A stretch of 64,000 nucleotides of DNA from Marisediminitalea aggregata. GTDB lineage: Bacteria; Pseudomonadota; Gammaproteobacteria; Enterobacterales; Alteromonadaceae. The notes under the pieces are model-generated. The model did no database searches. It was not told the DNA's origin and was given only the letters and a program-made list of their open reading frames with translations. This document shows, one piece after another, positions 21,179 to 30,233 of this stretch. The position numbers were made by a program, and so were the translations under genes. How positions within the stretch are numbered: position 1 is the first letter of the stretch; the number at the start of each line of letters is the position of its first letter. Location of the stretch: contig NZ_FQWD01000003.1 of NCBI RefSeq assembly GCF_900129565.1, positions 124,001-188,000 on the forward strand, in the 5' to 3' direction.

Positions 21179-22363
21179 ATGCATAATAAAATAAAGCGCG
21201 CTAAACCGTCTTTCTTGCCATCTATGTTGATGGCACTGAGTCTATTTGCCTGTAACGCGGCGTCAGCTGCAGTTGTGATCCCCCCGGCCCCAAGTGTCGC
21301 CGCATCAGGGTTTATTCTGATGGACTACGAAACCGGCCACATAATTGCTGATCAAAATGCAGATATGCAGCTTGCCCCTGCCAGCTTAACCAAAATCATG
21401 ACCGTGTATGTCATTGGTAAAGAGATTCAGGCAGGCAACATCAGCCTCGATGACGAAGTCAAAATTTCAGAAAATGCCTGGGCTAAGAACTTCCCTGACT
21501 CCTCTAAGATGTTTATTGAAGTGGGCACCACCGTTAAGGTTCGCGATTTGTTGCGCGGTATTATTGTGCAATCTGGTAATGATGCCTGCGTAGCTATGGC
21601 CGAGCACATTGCGGGTTCTGAAAGTGCCTTTGCCAGCATGATGAACGCCCACGCTGCTAACCTGGGTATGACAGCAAGTCACTTTGTTAACAGTCACGGC
21701 CTGCATGACGCGGATCATTACACGTCCCCGCGTGATATGGCGACCCTATCCCGCGCGTTGATTGAAGAAACGCCAGACATGTACGCCATTTACAGCGAAA
21801 AAGAGTTTACCTACAACGGTATTAAGCAATACAACCGCAACAGCCTGCTGTGGGACAAAAGCCTGAACGTAGACGGCATTAAAACCGGGCATACTTCTGA
21901 TGCAGGCTACAGCCTGATCACTTCCGCTTATCAGGGCGAAATGCGTCTGGTTTCTGTTGTAATGGGGACTGACAGCGAACGCGCACGTAAAGTTGAAAAC
22001 AAAAAGCTGCTTCGTTACGGCTTCCGTTTTTATGAAACCGTCACACCTTACCAGGCAGGTGAAAGCTTTGTCGCCCACCGTATTTATATGGGCGATCGCG
22101 ATACCGTGGATTTAGGCATTAACCAGTCTACGCCCATCACTATTCCACGTGGTCAGGTAGATAACCTGAAAGCGAACTTTGAGCTTGACCGCAAACTGGA
22201 AGCGCCACTGGCCAAAGGTGAGGTCGTTGGCAAGCTTTATATCCAACTCGAAGGTGAAGATGTAGCTGAATATCCACTGGTTACCCTGCACGAAGTGAAA
22301 GAAGGTGGATTGATTGATCGCATGATGGATTATGTGTCTCTCAAACTGGGATTAGACGACTAA
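21179..22363 (+). CDS. dacA: D-alanyl-D-alanine carboxypeptidase (PBP5/6 family)
   Basis: Removes the terminal D-Ala from peptidoglycan pentapeptides in the periplasm. Signal peptide to about residue 30 (ACNAASA). Active site SLTK at 69-72, SGN at 132-134, and KTG in DGIKTGHTSDAGYS. The C-terminal β-domain is followed by an amphipathic helix (GGLIDRMMDYVSLKLGLDD), which tethers PBP5-type enzymes to the membrane. 394 residues. Sits between rlpA and ybeD-lipB, as in E. coli. Confidence 0.97.
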   Translation: MHNKIKRAKPSFLPSMLMALSLFACNAASAAVVIPPAPSVAASGFILMDYETGHIIADQNADMQLAPASLTKIMTVYVIGKEIQAGNISLDDEVKISENAWAKNFPDSSKMFIEVGTTVKVRDLLRGIIVQSGNDACVAMAEHIAGSESAFASMMNAHAANLGMTASHFVNSHGLHDADHYTSPRDMATLSRALIEETPDMYAIYSEKEFTYNGIKQYNRNSLLWDKSLNVDGIKTGHTSDAGYSLITSAYQGEMRLVSVVMGTDSERARKVENKKLLRYGFRFYETVTPYQAGESFVAHRIYMGDRDTVDLGINQSTPITIPRGQVDNLKANFELDRKLEAPLAKGEVVGKLYIQLEGEDVAEYPLVTLHEVKEGGLIDRMMDYVSLKLGLDD

Positions 22364-22399
22364 CTATACCCCTTCGGCAAAATTCACACTTTACACACC

Positions 22400-22422
22400 G
22401 GCGTGCGTATTAAACGCACGCC
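22400..22422 (+). terminator. Hairpin after dacA, possible terminator
   Basis: GGCGTGCGT, a short AT loop, and ACGCACGCC form a strong stem 37 nt past the dacA stop. There is no T run, so intrinsic termination is doubtful; it could protect the 3' end of the message. Confidence 0.4.
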
Positions 22423-22486
22423 AAATCTGGCTTCACGCCTGTCAAATTGATACAATTCGTTGGTTTTCACTTTAGAGGTTTACGTC

Positions 22487-22750
22487 ATGGACACTCGCTT
22501 CGACGAATTGTTAGATTTCCCAACAGTTCAGACGTTTAAAGTTATGGGCGTCGCCCATGAAGATTTGCCAAATCATGTCATTGAATGCTTGCAGCAACAT
22601 GCACCCGGTGACTATGCACCAACCGTTAAGCCGAGCTCAAAAGGCAATTATCACTCGGTTTCCGTGCAGGTAACCTGTACCAGCAAAGAGCACATGGAAA
22701 CCCTGTATAAAGAATTAGCTAAATTAGAATTAGTCAGGGTTGTACTGTAA
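22487..22750 (+). CDS. ybeD: YbeD family protein (UPF0250/DUF493)
   Basis: An 87-residue ACT-like-fold protein always found next to lipB in gammaproteobacteria; function unsettled, possibly allosteric in lipoate or amino-acid metabolism. It begins [21 protein letters not shown], exactly the family opening, so the ATG at 22487 (after AGAGGT) is preferred over a start 27 bp upstream. lipB begins 3 bp after its stop. Confidence 0.93.
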   Translation: MDTRFDELLDFPTVQTFKVMGVAHEDLPNHVIECLQQHAPGDYAPTVKPSSKGNYHSVSVQVTCTSKEHMETLYKELAKLELVRVVL

Positions 22751-22753
22751 TTC

Positions 22754-23404
22754 ATGAGTAACAACGCGGTAATTATTCGTCAGTTAGGCAGACAGTCTTA
22801 CGAACCGGTTTGGCAACGTATGCAAACCTTTACCGATACGCGTAATGACGAGGATCAGGACGAGATTTGGTTAGTCGAACACGACCCAGTCTTTACTCAA
22901 GGTCAGGCAGGTAAAGCTGAACATGTGTTAATGCCCGGCGATATTCCGGTGGTTCAGGTTGACCGCGGCGGTCAGGTTACCTATCACGGCCCTGGCCAAC
23001 AAGTCGTCTATTTGATGCTGAATGTACGTCGCCGTAAATTAGGTGTTCGACAATTGGTCACTGCCATGGAAAATGCCGTAGTAAAGACACTAGGCGATTA
23101 TGGTATTACCGCGAATGCTCGCCCTGACGCACCAGGCGTATATGTAAACAGTCAAAAAGTCTGTTCCCTGGGTTTACGCATTCGCCGTGGCTGCTCTTTT
23201 CATGGTCTGGCTTTGAATGTAAATATGGATTTAGCGCCCTTTTTACGTATTAACCCTTGCGGTTATGCAGGTATGGAGATGACGGATTGTGCCAGACTCG
23301 GCGGTCCACAAACGCTTGACGAGGCTGGCTCAGCTCTGCTCAAACACTTATTGGCTGAACTGGCCATTGAGACTACACAAACAATAGAAGGCTTTAATGA
23401 GTAA
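22754..23404 (+). CDS. lipB: Octanoyltransferase LipB
   Basis: Transfers octanoate from acyl carrier protein to lipoyl domains, the first step of lipoate synthesis. Catalytic Lys135 (NSQKVCSLG) and Cys169 (INPCGYAGM). Signature [15 protein letters not shown] at 70-84. 216 residues, normal. Overlaps lipA by 8 nt. Confidence 0.97.
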   Translation: MSNNAVIIRQLGRQSYEPVWQRMQTFTDTRNDEDQDEIWLVEHDPVFTQGQAGKAEHVLMPGDIPVVQVDRGGQVTYHGPGQQVVYLMLNVRRRKLGVRQLVTAMENAVVKTLGDYGITANARPDAPGVYVNSQKVCSLGLRIRRGCSFHGLALNVNMDLAPFLRINPCGYAGMEMTDCARLGGPQTLDEAGSALLKHLLAELAIETTQTIEGFNE

Positions 23405-24359
23405 CGTAAAAGCAAAAGCCGGAGTTAAGCTCCGTGATGATCAGAAAGTCAAACACATTCCGGTAACCATCATTCCAACCGAAAAGGAAGAGATGTTACG
23501 CAAGCCTGAGTGGATCAAGATCAAGCTGCCACGTACTACAGATAAAATCGACCACATTAAACAGACGCTGCGTAAAAACAATCTGCATTCAGTGTGTGAA
23601 GAAGCCAGCTGCCCCAACCTGGCGGAGTGCTTTAATCACGGTACCGCCACCTTTATGATTCTGGGTGATATCTGTACCCGTCGCTGCCCGTTTTGTGATG
23701 TTGCGCACGGCAAGCCGTTACCACCGAGTGCTGAAGAGCCGTTAAAACTGGCAACCACCATCAAAGAGATGAATCTTAAATACGTGGTTATCACCTCAGT
23801 TGACCGCGATGACCTCAGAGACGGTGGCGCTCAGCATTTTGTGGACTGCATTAACGCCATTCGTGAACACAGCCCATCGACAACGATTGAAGTGTTGGTA
23901 CCGGATTTCCGCGGACGTATGGATCGCGCACTGGAAATCTTTAAAGCAGGGCCACCGGATGTGTTTAACCACAACCTGGAAACGATCCCTCGCTTGTACC
24001 GTGAATGTCGTCCTGGCGCCAACTATCAATGGTCACTGGACTTACTGAAGAAGTTCAAAGCACAACACCCTTCTATTCCTACTAAGTCTGGTTTGATGAT
24101 GGGTATGGGCGAAAGCAAGGAAGAAATCGCAGAAGTGTTAAAAGACCTGCGAGCGCATGACGTAAACATGTTGACTCTGGGGCAGTATCTGCAGCCAAGT
24201 CGACATCACTTCCCGGTAAAACGCTACGTTCACCCCAATGAATTTGATGAATTAGGTGAACTGGCTAAAGAAATTGGCTTTACTCACGCAGCTTGTGGTC
24301 CGATGGTTCGGTCCAGCTACCACGCAGACCGTCAGGCCGCTGGAGAAGAAATTAAGTAG
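23397..24359 (+). CDS. lipA: Lipoyl synthase
   Basis: Radical-SAM enzyme that inserts two sulfurs into octanoyl chains. The auxiliary cluster cysteines are 67, 72 and 78 ([12 protein letters not shown]). The radical-SAM cysteines are 93, 97 and 100 (CTRRCPFC). The C-terminal RSSYHA supplies the Ser ligand of the auxiliary cluster. 320 residues. Its last 8 nt overlap the end of a convergent diguanylate cyclase gene. Confidence 0.98.
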   Translation: MSNVKAKAGVKLRDDQKVKHIPVTIIPTEKEEMLRKPEWIKIKLPRTTDKIDHIKQTLRKNNLHSVCEEASCPNLAECFNHGTATFMILGDICTRRCPFCDVAHGKPLPPSAEEPLKLATTIKEMNLKYVVITSVDRDDLRDGGAQHFVDCINAIREHSPSTTIEVLVPDFRGRMDRALEIFKAGPPDVFNHNLETIPRLYRECRPGANYQWSLDLLKKFKAQHPSIPTKSGLMMGMGESKEEIAEVLKDLRAHDVNMLTLGQYLQPSRHHFPVKRYVHPNEFDELGELAKEIGFTHAACGPMVRSSYHADRQAAGEEIK

Positions 24360-26121
24360 TCGCATTATTGGCAGGCTGATAAATCACAGCCTGCTGCTTC
24401 CCTGCTCTTTTCGCCTGGTACAAGGCCATGTCAGCAGCATTTAATAATTCAGATAACTGCACACCCGCCGTTTGCGTGTCACAAATCCCAAAGCTTGCCG
24501 AAATTCGCCAGCTATCCAACCGCTCATTGGTATCAATAACTTGAAAATGTTGCTGTAATTGAGCCGCAAATTTCTGCGCCTGGTTGGCAGACATATCCCG
24601 CAGGAAGATAGCGAACTCTTCTCCTCCTATCCTTGCCGCACTCAGTACAGACGGCGATTCCAACGTGGATATACACTGACTTACCTGCTGTAGTACCCAG
24701 TCACCATTTTGATGCCCGAACCCATCGTTGACCCACTTCAGATTATCCAAATCAAACAGCACCAGACTGTACGTTGTGGTAGGTTCGATATCTCTTAAGT
24801 ATGAAGACACGGTTTCGGTAAAACAGCGTCTATTCGCCAATCCGGTTAAGGCGTCGGTATTCGCGGTCGTAATCAAACGTTTTCGCTGCTGGCGATGTCG
24901 GAACAGGCTAACCAGCGTCAGTAAAATCAAGGTGGCTGACAACACCACAACCAGATAGGTATTTAGCATGCGTTGGTGGCTCACCGACAACTCACTTTCC
25001 AGCAGTGCATTTTGTTTCGACAGTGATTGCAACGCTCTTTCTGATGCTGCCAGGCTGAATTCGGCTTGCGCAATGGCTAAACGCTTAGTCAGAGCACTTT
25101 TCTGCTCCTGTCGCCTCAGTTCGCTCGCAATTCGTAGCCAATGATAACTCTCAGCAAAATTTTGCCGTTTCATTGCCAAATCCGATTTCAACATGCTGGC
25201 ATTCAAGAAGCCTTGCAAATAATTTTCAGACAGCGGATTGTTGACCAGTTCGTTTACGATTGCCTCGGCCTGCTGATATCGCCCCAGTGAGAACAAAGCG
25301 CTGGCATAAAATTCCTGCAGTTCGGCAAATAAGTGATAATAATTAAGTTGACTGACTTTCTCCCAGTGCGCCTCAACAAAGTCCACAGTCGACTGATAGT
25401 CTTTTCGTTCATTAAGTAACTCTGCCCAACTGACGACATATTCAATGGTGTACACATTTGGAGTAAGGTGATCACAGGTATTCTGTAATTTTTGTAGCCA
25501 AACATTGTCGATGCGCTGCGAATGCAATCCTTTCAATGACACAAATTCATAGGTCGTAAAGCGACAGTTTAGCTCTTCAGAGATGACTTCAGGATAACTC
25601 CTCGCATCCAGTATTAACTGCAATGCGTCGTCAAAGAGTTCCAGGTGAAGGAAAAAGAATATCTGCCCGACACGTGCGGTATACCAATCAGTGTCTCTGG
25701 GAGCTTCTTTTTGAATGGTAGCCAGTTCATTCACCAGTATTACGCCTTTTTCCCATTCTTTCGTACCTGCGTAAAGACTGAGTAATGTAGCGCGTAATCG
25801 GAGAGCCAAACGGCCTGAAACATGACGAGAAAGGAGTGGCTCTATTTGCCTTGCCGCTTTGGAAATATCGCCGCCCATGGCAACGTGAAAAGAGGTCAGG
25901 TAATTCAGGTAATCCTGTTCATACGGTGAGAGTGTCAAACGGCTGGCTTTTTTTAAAAGCGCCACAGAGGACTGCCGTTCGGTAACGCGCAAAGTATCAG
26001 CTTGTTCAATTAATTCAATCGCCTCCTGTGCGGCACACAGAGGACTCATAAATTCAAACAGCAGTAGCAGGCTTATTGTCAAAAATTGCTTAACCGCAAT
26101 TTTTGTCCGCTTATAAAACAA
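24352..26121 (-). CDS. TPR-containing membrane diguanylate cyclase (GGEEF), copy 2 of a tandem pair
   Basis: 589 residues: signal peptide (about 10-31, ending CAA), a long helical-repeat (TPR-like) region predicted periplasmic, a short coiled coil (about 360-385), a membrane helix (387-407), and a cytoplasmic GGDEF domain. The domain has the loop [12 protein letters not shown], the metal region [14 protein letters not shown] and the active GGEEF at 499-503, so it is probably active. The RxxD inhibitory site is replaced by PSVL. It follows the sister gene by 100 bp, and both lie downstream of the borosin-like pair on the same strand. Signal sensed by the repeats is unknown. Confidence 0.88.
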   Translation of the reverse strand: MFYKRTKIAVKQFLTISLLLLFEFMSPLCAAQEAIELIEQADTLRVTERQSSVALLKKASRLTLSPYEQDYLNYLTSFHVAMGGDISKAARQIEPLLSRHVSGRLALRLRATLLSLYAGTKEWEKGVILVNELATIQKEAPRDTDWYTARVGQIFFFLHLELFDDALQLILDARSYPEVISEELNCRFTTYEFVSLKGLHSQRIDNVWLQKLQNTCDHLTPNVYTIEYVVSWAELLNERKDYQSTVDFVEAHWEKVSQLNYYHLFAELQEFYASALFSLGRYQQAEAIVNELVNNPLSENYLQGFLNASMLKSDLAMKRQNFAESYHWLRIASELRRQEQKSALTKRLAIAQAEFSLAASERALQSLSKQNALLESELSVSHQRMLNTYLVVVLSATLILLTLVSLFRHRQQRKRLITTANTDALTGLANRRCFTETVSSYLRDIEPTTTYSLVLFDLDNLKWVNDGFGHQNGDWVLQQVSQCISTLESPSVLSAARIGGEEFAIFLRDMSANQAQKFAAQLQQHFQVIDTNERLDSWRISASFGICDTQTAGVQLSELLNAADMALYQAKRAGKQQAVIYQPANNATT

Positions 26122-26221
26122 AACTACCTCTCAATATAACACAGGCAAATCGATTCAGGGTCCTAATGAGAGAGCAGTCCGTAGCGTCGATAAAAACAGG
26201 GATTGTAAGCTTTTTTAACGA

Positions 26222-27964
26222 TTATGACGACATATTCGCCGAATATTCATATACACGGTTACGACCGTAGTGCTTAGACTGATACAGCGCTAAGTCGGCA
26301 GCGGCATACAGGTTATCGAGCTTATAGCCAGCGTGTGAGGAACACCCTACCCCGGCACTGACTGTTAACTTGAAATTGTAACCCGATTGACTGGTATCAA
26401 TATTGTCTATTGCCTTACGACATTCTTCCGCAATACGCATACCCACGCCGCTATCGGTCACCGTTAAAGCGATACCAAATTCTTCACCACCAAGCCGACC
26501 AACGATACCGTGTTGACCTACACACCGGGATATCGTGCTTGCTACCTGAGTCAAAGCCCAATCGCCCACCTGATGACCAAACGAATCATTGATATTTTTA
26601 AAATGGTCCAAATCCAACAGAATGAGCGACACTGGATTGTTGTTCTTTTGTGCCTGACTCAGCAGGTTTTCGGCGCTATCGGTGAAAAAGCCGCGGTTAT
26701 AAATGCGGGTCAGTCCATCTGTATGGGCATAATATCGCAACTTAGCCTGTACTTTTCTGCTTCGGTAAGACCAGAATAACAGCGTTGCTAATAGTAGCGA
26801 CACCAAAGATAAAGCCAGCAGTGAGTTTTCCAATTGCTCGGTAGTCAGTTGAGACTCGGTTTTTAACAGGTCATTCTGCTTGTCTAACAATTCAATCTGG
26901 TTTTGTTTGGCATCGACTTCAAACCAGGCTTTCTGAATTGCCATTTCATTTGCCAGTTTGGTTTCGAACATGGTTTTTTCCAGCGACAGCTTTTCATTCA
27001 GATAGTAGTAAGCTTGCTCGAAATCCTGCTTTACCTCAGCCAGCTGACGTAACACGTCAAACATCGTGATCTTGGCACCAACAAAGCTATCAATATTGTC
27101 AAGGGACAATGCCATTTCTGCATATTGCTGCGCCTCTTCATATTGCTTTAGAGCAACATGTAACGTTGCGAACTGGTTATATATTTCAATTAATTGAGAG
27201 TCCTGGCGAAATTGTTCTGCCTGAAAGAGCGTTAATTGAAGTACATTCAACGCTTCCTGATAACGGGCTTGTTGTTTTAGCCACTTGATTTTCCACAGCG
27301 CAATATTTATCAATTCGTAATCTAAGTTAGCTGCATTGCACACTGCATCAGCGTCAGTAAAGTCAGACAGTGAAAGCTTCTCAATATCCAGATTGAGAAC
27401 AGACACTAATTTCACTTCCATCGCTAAACACTTATGGAACAAATCGATGTTGTCTATCGAAAGTGCCCTTTCTGCAAAATGCAGAGCCGTTTCAGGCTGA
27501 TTAATTTGTTTATATAACAATGCCAGAGCGATGTACGCAGCAGGACGGTATGTTGAATCAGGGTGATTCTGCAATAGAGCCAACAGCTCTTCGACGCGAT
27601 AGAACCCTTCCTGCCATTGTTTTTTTGCTCCGAGTAAATTGATCAATGAGCTAAATGTACGAATGCGAATGTCGGGGCTCTGCGAAACCTCCAACAACGC
27701 GGAATATTCGGCAATCACCGCATCTAGATCGCCATCAAAGGTAAGAAAATACGCATTCAAATACTGATAATATTCACGTTCTTCGGCACTCAATGCGTTA
27801 ATGGGAATAGCCGAAAGACGGTTACGGCTTTGCTCGGGGTTTGAAAGACGGCCCTGGTCAATATCTGCTAGCTCAAAGCCATAATTGGATTGGCCAAAAG
27901 CAAAATGTGTCCAAATAGCCAACACGGCGAAAAGGACACATGATCTACTAAAAAGGCGATGCAT
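26222..27964 (-). CDS. TPR-containing membrane diguanylate cyclase (GGEEF), copy 1 of a tandem pair
   Basis: 580 residues with the same architecture as its neighbour: signal peptide (ending FAFGQ, about 1-25), TPR-like repeats (for example QPETALHFAERALSIDNID and YEEAQQYAEMALSLDNID), a coiled coil, a membrane helix near residue 380-398, and a GGDEF domain with HTDGLTRIYNRG, LILLDLDHFKNINDSFGHQ and GGEEF at 492-496. The I-site position reads GQHG instead of RxxD, so product feedback should be absent. It starts only 23 bp after the stop of the 66-residue peptide gene, which suggests co-transcription with the methyltransferase-peptide pair. Confidence 0.88.
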   Translation of the reverse strand: MHRLFSRSCVLFAVLAIWTHFAFGQSNYGFELADIDQGRLSNPEQSRNRLSAIPINALSAEEREYYQYLNAYFLTFDGDLDAVIAEYSALLEVSQSPDIRIRTFSSLINLLGAKKQWQEGFYRVEELLALLQNHPDSTYRPAAYIALALLYKQINQPETALHFAERALSIDNIDLFHKCLAMEVKLVSVLNLDIEKLSLSDFTDADAVCNAANLDYELINIALWKIKWLKQQARYQEALNVLQLTLFQAEQFRQDSQLIEIYNQFATLHVALKQYEEAQQYAEMALSLDNIDSFVGAKITMFDVLRQLAEVKQDFEQAYYYLNEKLSLEKTMFETKLANEMAIQKAWFEVDAKQNQIELLDKQNDLLKTESQLTTEQLENSLLALSLVSLLLATLLFWSYRSRKVQAKLRYYAHTDGLTRIYNRGFFTDSAENLLSQAQKNNNPVSLILLDLDHFKNINDSFGHQVGDWALTQVASTISRCVGQHGIVGRLGGEEFGIALTVTDSGVGMRIAEECRKAIDNIDTSQSGYNFKLTVSAGVGCSSHAGYKLDNLYAAADLALYQSKHYGRNRVYEYSANMSS

Positions 27965-27987
27965 ACTGCTACTTAATGCACCATTTA

Positions 27988-28188
27988 CTAAACAGAAACA
28001 GATTCAGGTTCTTTAGGCTCTTCTTCGTCAGGCGAATCAGGCTTAACTATCGTGAGTGCTGGTTGATTTTCAGTATCTGCCATTGATGTCATTAGCGCCT
28101 CTATTTCAGCGCGGTCTTGCTCAGTCAATTGTGACAAATCAGAATTTGGATCGACACCGAGTTTCTCTAAAATTTTAATAGCAGTCAT
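27988..28188 (-). CDS. Candidate borosin-type precursor peptide (SonA-like)
   Basis: A 66-residue peptide starting at ATG 28188 behind AGAGGT (an in-frame ATG seven codons upstream lacks a good site). Residues 1-36 look helical: ILEKLGVDPNSDL, then LTEQDRAEIEALM. This resembles the helical recognition region of split-borosin precursors such as SonA of Shewanella oneidensis, which has a similar LTxEQ-type helix (from memory). Next comes a short hydrophobic stretch PALTIV (43-48) and an acidic, Pro-rich tail. By analogy residues 44-48 would be the methylated core (inference). It lies 54 bp after the methyltransferase gene. It could instead be an unrelated small acidic protein. Confidence 0.65.
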   Translation of the reverse strand: MTAIKILEKLGVDPNSDLSQLTEQDRAEIEALMTSMADTENQPALTIVKPDSPDEEEPKEPESVSV

Positions 28189-28242
28189 TGTTTTACCTCT
28201 TTTATCCATACGGGTTTATAAACTAAACTTCTTTTTACCACG

Positions 28243-29028
28243 CTACGCGCCAGAAATCGATTTTAATTGTTTAACAATTGCATGATTTGGCGTTAATTTT
28301 TTACCCGGCGGGACCACCAACGTCGAAATCAGAGAAACATCGGCATCGGGTAGCTCTTGTAATGGAAACCAGTCTATTTTTGGTCGTTGCGTGGGCAAAA
28401 ACGGAGATTCGTAAATCGCAATGTTATGATCAGGTGCATAATATTCCAGCAGCATGTTCATTAATACCGTCCGTTGTTCCGGCCCGGTCTGCCTTGGCGT
28501 CATCGACAAATCCCCGGCATGCCCTAGTTGCCACAGAATTAAATAAGCAGTTGGATCAATTGCGCGCTTGTAAAACATAAACTGGCTGGTCTCAAACGAC
28601 TGACACCCGAAGGCACCAGGGTCAATGCCCATGTCTGCATACAAACATGCATCCGCAGAAATGCCCGGTTCCATCCAGGCTTCAAAGCCTTCCTCGCGAG
28701 CTTGTTGTATTGCCGCATGGGGAACCTGAGCAAACACCCCGGGATGACCATAAAAAACACCCACAACACGACAACCATCCCGCACAGCCTGTATCAAAGC
28801 GGCTTGCATTTCTGCATAGGTTTGCCCGCGATCTTTGTCTTTACCGTATAGGCCTTGTAATGAACGAACGTCAGGATTCATAGTGGAAATCCACTGTTCT
28901 ATAACCGGGTGACAGCTACTGAATACTACGTCTGCCTGACTAATGTGATTTCTGCAGCGCTCCGACATGTGCGCTCCCAGCACCATTCCTGGCCCAACAC
29001 AAACCAGGCTCCCTTGTTTTACCGCCAT
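28243..29028 (-). CDS. Candidate borosin α-N-methyltransferase, tetrapyrrole-methylase family (SonM-like)
   Basis: 261 residues of the tetrapyrrole (corrin/porphyrin) methylase fold. It begins with GSLVCVGPGM and has the SAM-loop GVFYGHPGVFA (90-100) and MEPGISADACLYADMGIDPG (119-138). Borosin enzymes of this fold methylate peptide backbone nitrogens. The residues Tyr61, Arg67, Tyr71 and Tyr93 have the same spacing (6, 4, 22) as the catalytic Tyr/Arg cluster I recall in OphMA-type enzymes. RsmI and cobalamin-pathway members of the fold lack this pattern and context. No precursor domain is fused, so it would be of the split (SonM) type. Start chosen after AAGGA. Divergent from ansA. Confidence 0.75.
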   Translation of the reverse strand: MAVKQGSLVCVGPGMVLGAHMSERCRNHISQADVVFSSCHPVIEQWISTMNPDVRSLQGLYGKDKDRGQTYAEMQAALIQAVRDGCRVVGVFYGHPGVFAQVPHAAIQQAREEGFEAWMEPGISADACLYADMGIDPGAFGCQSFETSQFMFYKRAIDPTAYLILWQLGHAGDLSMTPRQTGPEQRTVLMNMLLEYYAPDHNIAIYESPFLPTQRPKIDWFPLQELPDADVSLISTLVVPPGKKLTPNHAIVKQLKSISGA

Positions 29029-29212
29029 GAGGCATTCCTTTTTTCGTTATTATTACTACGATGCGTACCTGACTGGTCGCAAAATTATCGCCATAGCCTA
29101 ATACAAAATCGTTAGCGATTCGACCCGACAATCCGGAATATTGACCTTCGGCTGTACCCCCGAACTGTAAGGCTTGTTACAATGCGCGCAAAACAGAAAA
29201 ACGACCATCATT

Positions 29213-30220
29213 ATGCGTAAACATATATATATTGCCTACACGGGCGGCACCATCGGTATGCGGCCATCCTCCCAAGGCTACGTGCCTGCTCCCGGTTTCC
29301 TGGCTGAAACACTGGCTAACATGCCGGAGTTTCATCGGGAAGAAATGCCCCTGTATACCCTGCACGAATACGATGAACTTATGGATTCATCGGATATGAG
29401 CCCCGCAGATTGGCAGCACATCGCAGATGATATCGCACAACACTACGAACAGTACGACGGCTTTATTATACTCCACGGCACAGACACCATGGCCTATACA
29501 GCATCGGCTCTCAGTTTTATGCTGGAAAACCTCGGTAAACCGGTCATCGTCACGGGTTCGCAAATTCCCTTTGCTGAGCTCCGTTCAGACGGCCAGGAGA
29601 ACTTACTCAATGCATTGTACATTGCTGCTAATTACCCGATTGCCGAAGTCAGTTTGTATTTTAATAACAAGTTATTACGTGGTAATCGCAGCCGTAAAGT
29701 AGACGCTGATGGATTTGACGCGTTTGATTCTCCGAACTTCCCTCCATTATTAGAGGCGGGAATCAATATTCGCTTGAAAGCAGGCAAAATTACCGATTAC
29801 ACCCCGCATACACTGAAAGTAAATCCGGTTAAAGCCCAGCCTATCGGCCTCGTGAGCTTGTACCCAGGTATTTCACCGGCGGTCATAGAAAATACCATTC
29901 AACAACCCGTTAATGCCCTGATCCTATTGAGCTACGGGGTCGGCAACGCACCACAAAACCCTGCCCTTCTCGCGCAACTGAAGTTGGCTGCACAGCGCGA
30001 CATTGTGGTGATCAATTGTACTCAATGTTTGCGCGGTAAAGTAAACATGGGCGGGTATAAAACTGGTCACGGGCTCTCCCAGATTGGGGTGGTTTCAGGT
30101 CACGACATGACGCCAGAAGCCACGTTAGCTAAATTACATTGCTTGTTAAGCCAGCAGCTGACTTTCAGCGAACTTAAACACGCACTGACCAAAAGCCTGC
30201 GCGGCGAACTGACTGAATAA
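29213..30220 (+). CDS. ansA: L-asparaginase type I (cytoplasmic)
   Basis: Hydrolyses L-asparagine to aspartate and ammonia. 335 residues from ATG 29213 (MRKHIYIAYTGGTIGM); a TTG 13 codons upstream would add a tail not seen in the family. First catalytic Thr13 in YTGGTIGM, and the second Thr/Asp pair at 90-91 in HGTDTMAYT. VTGSQIPFAELRSDG holds the catalytic Lys region equivalent. No signal peptide, so cytoplasmic. Followed by a DUF2797 gene. Confidence 0.95.
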   Translation: MRKHIYIAYTGGTIGMRPSSQGYVPAPGFLAETLANMPEFHREEMPLYTLHEYDELMDSSDMSPADWQHIADDIAQHYEQYDGFIILHGTDTMAYTASALSFMLENLGKPVIVTGSQIPFAELRSDGQENLLNALYIAANYPIAEVSLYFNNKLLRGNRSRKVDADGFDAFDSPNFPPLLEAGINIRLKAGKITDYTPHTLKVNPVKAQPIGLVSLYPGISPAVIENTIQQPVNALILLSYGVGNAPQNPALLAQLKLAAQRDIVVINCTQCLRGKVNMGGYKTGHGLSQIGVVSGHDMTPEATLAKLHCLLSQQLTFSELKHALTKSLRGELTE

Positions 30221-30233
30221 GGTGCCTTACCAC

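Noticed and set aside
22460..22486. Upstream start for ybeD adding MVFTLEVYV
   Set aside because: Known YbeD proteins begin at [13 protein letters not shown] sequence and AGAGGT fits the later ATG.
28243..29028. Methyltransferase read as RsmI or a cobalamin-pathway enzyme
   Set aside because: No 16S rRNA methylase or cobalamin genes are nearby, typical RsmI motifs were not seen, and the Tyr/Arg cluster plus the small peptide gene fit borosins better. Not fully excluded without a search.
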